Assembly: GCA_031271465.1 (NCBI GenBank)
Contig: JAISVR010000019.1
Coordinates: forward strand, 1-61,298
Reading direction: 5' to 3'
From: Prevotellaceae bacterium
GTDB lineage: Bacteria > Bacteroidota > Bacteroidia > Bacteroidales > Paludibacteraceae
Length of the DNA: 61,298 bases
Shown piece by piece: positions 34,791 through 41,719 of the stretch. The number at the start of each line of letters is the position of its first letter. Position 1 is the stretch's first letter. Both the position numbers and the translations under genes were made by a program. The notes beneath the pieces are model-generated. The model worked only from the letters and a program-made list of their open reading frames with translations. It did no database searches and was not told the origin of the DNA.

Positions 34791-34815
34791 AATAACGATT
34801 AATCCCTTTTTGAGC

Positions 34816-34840
34816 GATACCGTGTCAAACGCGGTATGAC
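34816..34840. repeat. ATACCGTG/CGGTAT palindrome
   Basis: GATACCGTG, then TCAAA, then CGCGGTATGAC. A relative, in inverted wording, is at 61251-61276. Confidence 0.6.
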
Positions 34841-34950
34841 AGAGTCTTTTTTTCAGGCATAAAAATGTTTTTCTTAATAGATGCAGGGATTTGCGAAATT
34901 CCACACGATGAGGATAAATTTTTTTCGAAATTATTCTTTTTTTAGGTTTG

Positions 34951-34980
34951 TTCGTCATTTGAGGAACAAGCAATGACGAA
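34951..34980. repeat. Shortened copy of the CATTGCGAGGAACGAAGC family
   Basis: TTCGTCATT (34951-34959) and AATGACGAA (34972-34980) are perfect arms around TGAGGAACAAGC, which looks like a full copy that lost its middle. It lies just after the stop codon of the REP-type transposase. Confidence 0.7.
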
Positions 34981-34995
34981 TACGACTCAAAGGGA

Positions 34996-35589
34996 CTAAA
35001 AAAAACGGTCGCTCTCCCACCGCGCGGGATTAGTTGCAATATAATCGGCAATGTGTTGATACGATTTTTCATTGCGTATAATGTGTTCAAAATAATTGCG
35101 TTGCCATAATTTTCCCAAATATTCGTTTCGCGATTTGCATATTTTTAAACAGCCATTTGCCACCAACGATTTGTATGCCCCGACGATATTGCCAACTGTT
35201 GGGGCGACCCTCGCGGCGACTGTTGGGGCGACCCTCGCGGTCGCCCTGTTTTGAGCAGGGGTGAACCCTGTAGGGGCAGGGGTGAACCCTGCCCCTACGG
35301 CGGACGCGTTGTCTTTTTCCATCAATACAATGATGCCGTGCATGTGATTCGGCATTATTTGAAACACATCTAACAACGCATTCGGGTATCGTTCCGACAA
35401 TTTCAACCATTCGTCGTGGGCAATTCTGCCGTATTCATTCAACTGCATTTCGCCATTGATAATTTCGCCCAACATACATACGCGATTTTGCACACATATC
35501 GTTATAAAATACATTCCTGCCTGCGAATAATCGTATCCTTTCAGGCGAATGCTGCGACGATGATGTATGTCGGGGTTGTATTTTGTCAT
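34996..35589 (-). CDS. REP-associated tyrosine transposase (RAYT-like) with repeats in its frame
   Basis: A protein of about 197 residues of the Y1 (HUH) transposase superfamily, RAYT-like group. It starts MTKYNPDIHHRRSIRLKGYD (ATG at 35589), the pattern typical of this group, and has the HUH motif in QIMPNHMHGIIVL (about 88) and the probable catalytic Tyr in KLWQRNYFEHIIRNEKSY (about 165). Between them, at about residues 98-132, is an extra segment (VGAGFTPAPTGFTPA and ARVAPTVAARVAPTVG) encoded by palindromic and tandem repeat DNA (35195-35298) like the elements such enzymes move. The frame is preserved through the repeats. Activity after this insertion is unknown. It is surrounded by intergenic repeats. 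Confidence 0.85.
   Translation of the reverse strand: MTKYNPDIHHRRSIRLKGYDYSQAGMYFITICVQNRVCMLGEIINGEMQLNEYGRIAHDEWLKLSERYPNALLDVFQIMPNHMHGIIVLMEKDNASAVGAGFTPAPTGFTPAQNRATARVAPTVAARVAPTVGNIVGAYKSLVANGCLKICKSRNEYLGKLWQRNYFEHIIRNEKSYQHIADYIATNPARWESDRFF
35195..35298. repeat. In-frame tandem and palindromic REP-like units inside the transposase gene
   Basis: A 24-base unit beginning ACTGTTGGGGCGACCCTCGC occurs twice in tandem (from 35195 and 35219). GGGCGACC and GGTCGCCC form a hairpin at 35226-35246. Two further hairpins share the loop GTGAA: CAGGG/CCCTG at 35256-35270 and GTAGGGGCAGGG/CCCTGCCCCTAC at 35270-35298. All are read in frame as protein. Confidence 0.85.
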
Positions 35590-35624
35590 ATTTCTTATGT
35601 TTCGAACGGGGGGGTTATCAGTTA

Positions 35625-36035
35625 TCATTGTTTCGGACGGGGGTGAACCTCGTCTCTACTGATAAATTCCAACGCTTCGTCCAATTGTTTTTCGTCAAAA
35701 TATTTTTCTTCGAGGGCATTGCTTATAAAATGAAGTACTTTGCTTTCTACCCCGACTATTGCTTTGATAAAATCGGAATGTGCTACTACGGCACAACGAC
35801 CAATTTTGCCGAAATGGTGAATGCCCCACGCCTCACCGCGGAACAGTGCCTTTAAATCGTTGTGTTTAAACTGCGACAGGTTTTTTGCCTTGATAAGGAT
35901 ATTGACATGTTTGTAGCCTTGATTGAGTTTTTCGGTAAAAAGTTTTTCACACAACTTTTCGTCTTGTTGGGTAAATTTCCCCACAATTTCCAATGCCAGG
36001 GCATTGCCTTCGAATGTTTTGATTTCGGTTAGCAT
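35625..36035 (-). CDS. SpoIIAA-like (STAS-type) protein with repeat-encoded C-terminus
   Basis: A 136-residue cytoplasmic protein resembling the SpoIIAA-like family: the start MLTEIKTFEGNALALEIVGK, the central KHVNILIKAKNLSQFKHNDL and the RCAVVAHSDFIKAIVGVESK block (about 78) fit this fold, which is related to STAS domains. Function in these stand-alone proteins is unknown. The final residues (SRDEVHPRPKQ) are encoded by a REP-like stretch at 35630-35662 that contains GGGTGAACC, so the original stop was probably lost or replaced. The end lies close to the RAYT-like gene start (35589). Confidence 0.7.
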   Translation of the reverse strand: MLTEIKTFEGNALALEIVGKFTQQDEKLCEKLFTEKLNQGYKHVNILIKAKNLSQFKHNDLKALFRGEAWGIHHFGKIGRCAVVAHSDFIKAIVGVESKVLHFISNALEEKYFDEKQLDEALEFISRDEVHPRPKQ

Positions 36036-36078
36036 AGCGATAAAGATTTTATTTGTTGATAAACAGGTTTTATGATAC

Positions 36079-36471
36079 TTATTTCTTTGGTAATCGCTGA
36101 AAAGTGAACAGGTGTTTCGACAGTGCTTTCGACATCTTAAAAACTATTCTTTTCAATCGTATGGACTCCGCCCGAATGTCGTCCGGATTCTGCGCCTCGC
36201 GGATTGCCTCCGCACTCACCGAAAAGGTACCGAAACCGTCGATACATACATTGTTGCCGTCGCCCAGCTCCTTGAGAATGCCGTCCACAAGCATCTTGGC
36301 AGCAATTTCCAGCTCGTAGGCATTGAAAGTTGTACCTGCTGCCGTACGCTTGCACAGCTCGTTTAACCCTACTGTGCGCTTGCGGATAATGCGCGGAAAC
36401 AACGCGCGTTTACGGCTGTTTTCGGGATTCACATTATCCGTCTGCTCGTCCAACCTGTAATATATACTCAT
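36079..36471 (-). CDS. HU-family-like DNA-binding protein
   Basis: A 130-residue protein with the HU/IHF fold as found in Bacteroidetes. The DNA-binding core starts about residue 36 (LNELCKRTAAGTTFNAYELE), with the ILKELGDGNNVCIDGFGTFS stretch (about 66-85) corresponding to the conserved G-F-G-T-F motif and its beta arm; a basic C-terminal tail follows (RLKRIVFKMSKALSKHLF). The N-terminal 30 residues, rich in Arg, are extra compared with HU. It is 43 bases before the SpoIIAA-like gene on the same strand. Likely a nucleoid-associated protein; its sites are unknown. Confidence 0.85.
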   Translation of the reverse strand: MSIYYRLDEQTDNVNPENSRKRALFPRIIRKRTVGLNELCKRTAAGTTFNAYELEIAAKMLVDGILKELGDGNNVCIDGFGTFSVSAEAIREAQNPDDIRAESIRLKRIVFKMSKALSKHLFTFQRLPKK

Positions 36472-36558
36472 TTGTCCTTAGGTTTTAATATTTTTCTCTT
36501 TATATTTTAATGCTTTGTACAGTATGTTTTAGTATTTTTCTCAATAGCTTTTATTTAT

Positions 36559-36638
36559 GAGACCTACATCTCACAAAAGAGAGACCTACATCTTGATGTA
36601 TTAAGACCTACATCTTACCGGAGCAAGATGTAGGTCTT
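36559..36638. repeat. 22-base periodic repeat (GAGACCTACATCT) ending in a perfect hairpin
   Basis: Three direct copies begin at 36559 (GAGACCTACATCTC), 36581 (GAGACCTACATCTT) and 36603 (AAGACCTACATCTT), exactly 22 bases apart, and a fourth copy at 36625 is inverted (AAGATGTAGGTCTT), again 22 bases on. The third and fourth copies form a 14-base perfect stem. It is in the 320-base gap (36472-36791) between RhuM and the HU-like gene; the rest of the gap is A/T-rich without a gene. It could be an operator array, a small RNA or a terminator. Confidence 0.8.
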
Positions 36639-36791
36639 GTAAATAATATGTCGTTTCGTACGGTATAAAACATCAAGTTGTTTTGCATAAAATCTACTGT
36701 GTAAAAGATTAATATCTAAGCTTCGACGAGGCAATAGCTCTTGTAGAATTTTTCTTGTTTATTTGTGCTTTGTTCGATTAGTTGGCAGTTA

Positions 36792-37814
36792 TTATTTATC
36801 GCCTAAAAGATTTTGTGTTTGAGCAAGCAGCTTATCAAAGTCAGACCGATAGCTTTTGTCTTGAATGACACGGTATTTTTCAAATTCGCTTTCGGCAAAT
36901 GTTTTAGCGATTTCGTGCGTAACCTTGCCGACACCGTCCGAAAGCTCAGCATCATTGAAATTAAGAAAAGCATCAAGTTTGTTCTTCCAGTCTTCCATTG
37001 TCATTGGGATAAAACGGCGTGCCTGCCTGTTTGCATAATCCAGATACATGGTTACAATCTCATTCAACTCCGAAAGTTCCATGTGCGACAGGTAATTTTT
37101 GGCAACACTCACATCGGTTTTTATAATTTTTCCGTTCGGTGCGTTTTTCCAATTCGTCAGTCCCATATTTTTCTTCCGGGCATCGGCTCGTTTCATAATC
37201 AATTCGGCAGCAGTATGCCGGTGTATGGCAAAGTGAAGTTTGTTTTGCACATTGGCAAAAAAGTTTTTGGTTGTCGGATTATTTATATCATAATCGACGG
37301 CAGTAGCATAGATATCGGTAATTTTCTGGTAAAATTTCCGTTCGCTGGCACGAATTTCCTGTATTTCGGCAATCAGTTCGTCGAAATACTGCTTTGAAAA
37401 TACCTGGTCGTTAATCAGGCGGCTTTTATCCAACACATAGCCTTTTTTGGCAAATTGGCTCAATACGCCGGTTGCCCACTGGCGGAATTGAATTGCACGC
37501 TCGGAGTCGGTGCGGTAACCGACGGCAATAATTGCCTCCAAACTGTAAAACTTTACTTGATAGTTTTTGCCATCGGCGGCAGTATGCCGGAAATTCCGGC
37601 ATACTGAATTTTCCTCTAATTCGCCATCTGCAAAGATATTTTTCAAATGCTCCTGAATGGTTCGGCGGTCTTTTTGGAACAATTCTGCTATGGCTTCGCT
37701 TTGCAGCCAAACATTTTCGTCTTCCACGCGCACGGTAATTCCGTCTTCGCCGCTTTGCCGGGTAAAAATCAGAAAGTCGGCAGTTGAATTGCGTATTTGA
37801 AGTGGTTTGTTCAT
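36792..37814 (-). CDS. RhuM family protein
   Basis: A 340-residue protein of the RhuM family (named after a Salmonella pathogenicity island gene), often found in defence and mobile islands together with Fic or toxin-type genes. Hallmarks are VWLQSEAIAELFQKDRRTIQEHLKNIF (about 31-57, an HTH-like part), FYSLEAIIAVGYRTDSERAIQFRQWAT (about 93-119), and the C-terminal DYDINNPTTKNFFANVQNKLHFAIHRHTAAELI block (about 173-205). Around residue 75 a perfect 13-base palindrome (37580-37606) is read as CRNFRH. It follows Fic by 89 bases on the same strand, and both share a 21-base leader element. The biochemical function is unknown. Confidence 0.88.
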   Translation of the reverse strand: MNKPLQIRNSTADFLIFTRQSGEDGITVRVEDENVWLQSEAIAELFQKDRRTIQEHLKNIFADGELEENSVCRNFRHTAADGKNYQVKFYSLEAIIAVGYRTDSERAIQFRQWATGVLSQFAKKGYVLDKSRLINDQVFSKQYFDELIAEIQEIRASERKFYQKITDIYATAVDYDINNPTTKNFFANVQNKLHFAIHRHTAAELIMKRADARKKNMGLTNWKNAPNGKIIKTDVSVAKNYLSHMELSELNEIVTMYLDYANRQARRFIPMTMEDWKNKLDAFLNFNDAELSDGVGKVTHEIAKTFAESEFEKYRVIQDKSYRSDFDKLLAQTQNLLGDK

Positions 37815-37826
37815 ATTTTAGTTTTC

Positions 37827-37847
37827 TTCTTTAGTAATTTTCCTTAT
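37827..37847 (-). promoter_or_regulatory. Leader element shared by RhuM and Fic, copy 1
   Basis: Read on the minus strand: ATAAGGAAAATTACTAAAGA and one more A, ending 12 bases before the RhuM ATG. An identical copy precedes Fic (38697-38717). Just upstream of it is CGCGAGAG, with a related CTCTCGC before the Fic copy. Confidence 0.55.
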
Positions 37848-37903
37848 GACTCTCGCGATAAAAGCACGCGGGGACGACGAGCTCGACAACTTTACACCCA
37901 TAT

Positions 37904-38686
37904 TTATAACTCTGCCTGTTGGCTGTTTTCTTTAAATGCTGCTGTTGCTTCTTTAATTATTGAAAGCATAAACTGGGCAAAAATTCCGCTGTCGTTGTGA
38001 TAGGTAGAACGCCTTATGGCACGATAATACTCCTGCTGATTGTGAGCAATAATACTTTCGACAGGCAGCCACGCAAAAACAGGATTTTCCTGATACAGCA
38101 AAAGCGTTTGCCACATTCTGCCCATACGCCCATTGCCATCGCTAAACGGGTGTATAAATTCAAATTCGTAGTGAAAAATACAACTTTTTACCACTTGCGG
38201 CAGTTTCGCATTTTTAGTCCAAACAAGCAGTTGGTTCATTAACAAAGGTACTCTTTCGTACGGCGGCGCTATATGAATAGGCACTTCTCCATCAAAAACA
38301 CCAACGCCTGCACGGCGGTATTTCCCCGGATTTTCTATCAACCCGTTCATCAGCAAGCCGTGTTGCTTCAACAAATCCTTTTCGTTGTAGGGGTTGCATT
38401 CCAGTAATTCATCATAGGCAACAATGGCATTTTTTACTTCCAGAATATCTTTTTGAGGTCCCGATACCCGTTTCCCGTCAACAATATCGGTAACCTGTTC
38501 CAGCGTCAAACTGTTTGCCTCAATCCACAGCGACGAATGAATGGTCTTTATCCTGTTTTCTCTACGCAGTTGCAGTGTCAAAGTTTTTTCCCTAATAATG
38601 TCAATTCGTTCCAAATCTGCCGCTATTTCGTAGGCAAAATTTAGTATTTCAGGTGTAATGGTGAATGTGGGAGCGTAGTTTTCCAT
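37904..38686 (-). CDS. Fic family protein (predicted AMP-transferase)
   Basis: A 260-residue Fic-domain protein. The catalytic motif HPFSDGNGRMGR is complete (about residues 174-185), so transfer of AMP (or another nucleotide group) to a protein hydroxyl is expected. Near the N-terminus, SSLWIEANSLT (about 51-61) resembles the inhibitory helix motif (S/T)xxxE(G/N) of self-inhibited Fic proteins, with Ala-Asn where Gly-Asn is usual. The C-terminal region adds a helical segment. It is the first gene of a Fic-RhuM pair on the minus strand. Target protein and whether it acts as a toxin are unknown. Confidence 0.93.
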   Translation of the reverse strand: MENYAPTFTITPEILNFAYEIAADLERIDIIREKTLTLQLRRENRIKTIHSSLWIEANSLTLEQVTDIVDGKRVSGPQKDILEVKNAIVAYDELLECNPYNEKDLLKQHGLLMNGLIENPGKYRRAGVGVFDGEVPIHIAPPYERVPLLMNQLLVWTKNAKLPQVVKSCIFHYEFEFIHPFSDGNGRMGRMWQTLLLYQENPVFAWLPVESIIAHNQQEYYRAIRRSTYHNDSGIFAQFMLSIIKEATAAFKENSQQAEL

Positions 38687-38696
38687 TTTTATTTTT

Positions 38697-38717
38697 TTCT
38701 TTAGTAATTTTCCTTAT
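38697..38717 (-). promoter_or_regulatory. Leader element shared by RhuM and Fic, copy 2
   Basis: The same 21 bases as at 37827-37847, here ending 10 bases before the Fic ATG at 38686. Upstream are CTCTCGCATAG and the end of the argD-Fic gap. The identity in both leaders suggests a common control. Confidence 0.55.
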
Positions 38718-38770
38718 AAACTATGCGAGAGAATCGGGCAGGAGCGGTGTAAGATGCCAAGTATCATTTT

Positions 38771-39898
38771 TTATTCTTTCAAACACTCCCGAAATTTCCC
38801 CAAAAACTCATCTGCATCGCTTTTGCTGAGGCAGAGCGGGGGCAGTAGACGAATAACCGTTGTGCCGCTTGCACCGGTGAAAACGCGTTTCTCAAACAGC
38901 AGTTTGCGGCGCAGCTCCTTCACTTCGTAGTCGAACTCAATACCAATCATCAAGCCCATACCGCGCACTTCCTTTACTTGTGGAAATTTGCGCAGTTCGC
39001 CGATAAGGTAATCGCCGATTTTTGCCGCATTTTCGCTAAGGCGTTCGGATTTCATAATGTCGAGCACGGCAATACCTGCCGTACAAGCTAAATGATTGCC
39101 TCCAAAAGTAGTGCCCAACTGTCCGTGCACCGCCTTAAACATCGGGCTGATAAGCACGCCTCCCATCGGGAAACCATTGCCCATACCCTTTGCCACAGTA
39201 ATAAGGTCAGGGCGAATGCCGGCATGCTGGTGAGCAAAAAACCGCCCGCTGCGCCCGTAGCCCGACTGTATTTCGTCGAGGATAAGCACCGTGCCGGAAG
39301 CCGTACATTCCTCGCGCAGGGCTTGCAAAAACGCCGCTTCGGGCGTTTGAATTCCACCCACGCCCTGTATGCCTTCAATAATCACGGCGCAAACATCGCG
39401 TTTACCAAGCGATTGTTTCACCCCGTCAATATCGCCGAAAGCGAAAAATTCCACCTCCACACCTTCGTTTACCGGCGCAACAATTTTCGGATTATCCGTT
39501 GCGCGCACAGCCACCGAAGTACGCCCGTGAAACGACTTTTTAAACGAAATTATCTTTTTTCGTCCCGTATGAAACGATGCCAGCTTAAGCGCATTCTCGT
39601 TTGCCTCGGCACCCGAGTTGATAAAAAAAAGGCTGTAATCGTTGTAACCTGACATTTGTCCGAGCTTTTGGGCAAGTTCATCCTGCAGTTTGTTTATCAC
39701 CGAGTTGGAGTAAAACGACAGCCGGTTGAGCTGTTCGGTAAGTTTCTGTACATAATAAGGATGCGTATGTCCCACGGAAATCACGGCATGACCGCCGTAG
39801 AGGTCGAGATACTCATAGCCTTGATCGTCGTAGGTACGGCAGGCACAGCCTTTCACTATGTTTATGTCAAACAGCGGGTAAACATCAAATGTTTTCAT
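38771..39898 (-). CDS. argD: Acetylornithine (or succinylornithine) aminotransferase ArgD
   Basis: Class III PLP aminotransferase of arginine synthesis. In 375 residues the motifs are YEYLDLYGGHAVISVGHTHP (about 28), INSGAEANENALKLAS (about 92), FKKSFHGRTSVAVRAT (about 118), ILDEIQSGYGRSGRFFAH (about 203; Asp of the PLP site) and TVAKGMGNGFPMGGVLISP with the PLP lysine (about 234). Length is on the short side but normal for ArgD. It has its own TACTTTTG promoter box (39932-39925) and is not next to other arginine genes. The acyl group used (acetyl or succinyl) follows that of ArgB and is not determined. Confidence 0.93.
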   Translation of the reverse strand: MKTFDVYPLFDINIVKGCACRTYDDQGYEYLDLYGGHAVISVGHTHPYYVQKLTEQLNRLSFYSNSVINKLQDELAQKLGQMSGYNDYSLFFINSGAEANENALKLASFHTGRKKIISFKKSFHGRTSVAVRATDNPKIVAPVNEGVEVEFFAFGDIDGVKQSLGKRDVCAVIIEGIQGVGGIQTPEAAFLQALREECTASGTVLILDEIQSGYGRSGRFFAHQHAGIRPDLITVAKGMGNGFPMGGVLISPMFKAVHGQLGTTFGGNHLACTAGIAVLDIMKSERLSENAAKIGDYLIGELRKFPQVKEVRGMGLMIGIEFDYEVKELRRKLLFEKRVFTGASGTTVIRLLPPLCLSKSDADEFLGKFRECLKE

Positions 39899-39924
39899 AA
39901 ATTTTATTCTATTTTTATTTTCTG

Positions 39925-39932
39925 CAAAAGTA
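39925..39932 (-). promoter_or_regulatory. -7 box of argD promoter
   Basis: TACTTTTG on the minus strand, 26 bases before the argD ATG. The gap to the divergent kinase gene (39899-40031) contains this and the opposite promoter only. Confidence 0.5.
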
Positions 39933-39976
39933 ACAAAAAAAGGAAATGATAGAACTTTTTCTCAAAGCACACAGTC

Positions 39977-40003
39977 TTGGATTCAAAAAAATATCTAATT
40001 TTG
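39977..40003 (+). promoter_or_regulatory. Promoter of the nucleoside kinase gene
   Basis: TTG at 39977-39979 and TAATTTTG at 39996-40003, 16 bases apart (slightly short). The ATG follows at 40032. Confidence 0.45.
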
Positions 40004-40031
40004 AAGTTTGAAATTTTTGACGCGAAAAAAC

Positions 40032-41699
40032 ATGCAGAAAACCGTAAACATTTACTACAAACCAAACAGCGAATATAGGCGCTATCCCATCGGCACCACA
40101 GTATTGGAAATCCTTAACGACATTAATCCGGCAGACAAAGATTTGATTGTATCTGCCAAGGTAAACGGCAAATCGGAAGACTTGAACTTTGCGGTATACA
40201 AGCCAAAAGATATCGAATTTGTGCGCCTTACCTCTTCGTCGGGTATGCGGGTGTATGTGCGTACGCTTTGCATTGTGTTGTCCAAAGCGTTGTACGACCT
40301 CTTCCCCAAAGCACAACTCTTTGTGGAACATCCGCTTTCGAAGGGATATTATTGCAGTATAAAACGCCTTGGCAGGGAACTTACCCCTGAAATTATTGCT
40401 GCTATAAAACAGCGTATGGACGAACTGATTGCCAGCAATCTGCCTGTTATCCGGCACGAAGAACAGTATACTCGAGTGGTTGAACTTTTCCACAAACGGA
40501 AAATGTACGACAAGCTCGCCCTGCTCGAATCCTTGCAGCGTCCCTACAACGAATATTTTGAACTCGACGGTTATATAGATTACTACAACGGCGCGTTGTT
40601 GCCTTATACGGGAATGCTCAGACTGTTCGACCTCGAACCGATATACGACGGACTGTTGCTGCGCCTTCCTTCGGGCAAAAACCCAACAGTACTCGAAGAA
40701 ATGGTGCCGCAATTTAAAATGTACGAAATTTTCAAGGAGCATATCGAATGGAACAACATCATGGGCGTGAGCAATGTGGGCGAATTTAACCGGGCATGCA
40801 AAGCCCGCAAATCGTTCGACCTGATAAAAATTGCCGAAGCGCTGCACGAGAAAAAGATTGCAGGCATTGCCGACCGCATTATCAACGATTTGGATACGCT
40901 GCGCTTCGTAATGGTTTCGGGTCCTTCGTCGTCGGGCAAAACCACTTTCAGCAAACGGCTGTCGATACAGCTTATGGCGGCGGGCGTGAAACCCATTATT
41001 GTTTCGCTCGACAACTATTTTGTAGACAGGGACAAAACTCCTCGCGACAAAAACGGGGAATACGACTACGAATGTATTGAGGCTCTTGATATTGATTTCT
41101 TTAACAAACAACTTACGCAACTGCTTGCAGGCGAAGAGGTGAGCTTGCCATCGTTCAATTTCGAAACGGGCAAGCGTATGTTTCGAGGTAAAAAAGCGCG
41201 TTTAGGTCCACGCAGCATTGTATTGATGGAGGGTATTCACGCTTTAAATCCCTCCTTGACTCCAACGCTTCCCGAAGAGACGAAATTCAAAATTTATGTA
41301 TCGGCTCTTACCTCCATTGCTTTCGACAACCACAACTGGATTCCTACTACCGACAACCGCTTGCTTCGGCGCATTATCCGCGACAATCGCTATCGCGGCT
41401 ATTCGGCACAGGAAACTATTGCGCGCTGGGCAAGCGTGCGCGCCGGCGAAGATAAATGGATTTTTCCCTTTCAGGAGAATGCTGATGTGATGTTTAATTC
41501 CGCACTGATTTTCGAACTTGGTATCTTGAAAAAATACGCAGACCCGATACTTGCCGAAGTGCCACGCAACAGCGATGAATTTTCGGAAGCGCACCGTTTG
41601 CTTAAGTTTTTGAATTATTTTGCATCGATACCCGACCGCGAAATCCCGCCAACTTCGCTCCTGCGCGAGTTTCTTGGCGGCAGCAGTTTTAAATATTGA
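40032..41699 (+). CDS. Uridine kinase-like nucleoside kinase with TGS-type N-terminus
   Basis: A 555-residue protein. The N-terminal part (about 1-65, MQKTVNIYYKPNSEYRRYPIGTT) resembles a TGS/ubiquitin-like domain, the middle (about 65-270) is similar to threonyl-tRNA-synthetase-like second domains (FVEHPLSKGYYCSI), and the C-terminal part is a P-loop kinase of the uridine kinase/phosphoribulokinase family, with VSGPSSSGKTTFSKRLSIQL (about 295-314), LDNYFVDRDKTPRDKNGEYD and VLMEGIHALNP (about 405). This three-part form is common in Bacteroidetes and Firmicutes and is usually called nucleoside kinase. I chose the ATG at 40032 instead of a TTG at 40008. The substrate is unproven. Confidence 0.85.
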   Translation: MQKTVNIYYKPNSEYRRYPIGTTVLEILNDINPADKDLIVSAKVNGKSEDLNFAVYKPKDIEFVRLTSSSGMRVYVRTLCIVLSKALYDLFPKAQLFVEHPLSKGYYCSIKRLGRELTPEIIAAIKQRMDELIASNLPVIRHEEQYTRVVELFHKRKMYDKLALLESLQRPYNEYFELDGYIDYYNGALLPYTGMLRLFDLEPIYDGLLLRLPSGKNPTVLEEMVPQFKMYEIFKEHIEWNNIMGVSNVGEFNRACKARKSFDLIKIAEALHEKKIAGIADRIINDLDTLRFVMVSGPSSSGKTTFSKRLSIQLMAAGVKPIIVSLDNYFVDRDKTPRDKNGEYDYECIEALDIDFFNKQLTQLLAGEEVSLPSFNFETGKRMFRGKKARLGPRSIVLMEGIHALNPSLTPTLPEETKFKIYVSALTSIAFDNHNWIPTTDNRLLRRIIRDNRYRGYSAQETIARWASVRAGEDKWIFPFQENADVMFNSALIFELGILKKYADPILAEVPRNSDEFSEAHRLLKFLNYFASIPDREIPPTSLLREFLGGSSFKY

Positions 41700-41719
41700 A
41701 AAAATCTCCAACCTGAAAA

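Noticed and set aside
36559-36638. CRISPR array
   Set aside because: Only three direct units of about 14 bases with 8-base spacers and an inverted fourth unit; too short for CRISPR and no cas genes nearby.
39915-41120. 401-codon minus-strand frame opposite the nucleoside kinase
   Set aside because: The plus strand encodes a clear kinase with intact motifs; the antisense product shows only compositional bias.
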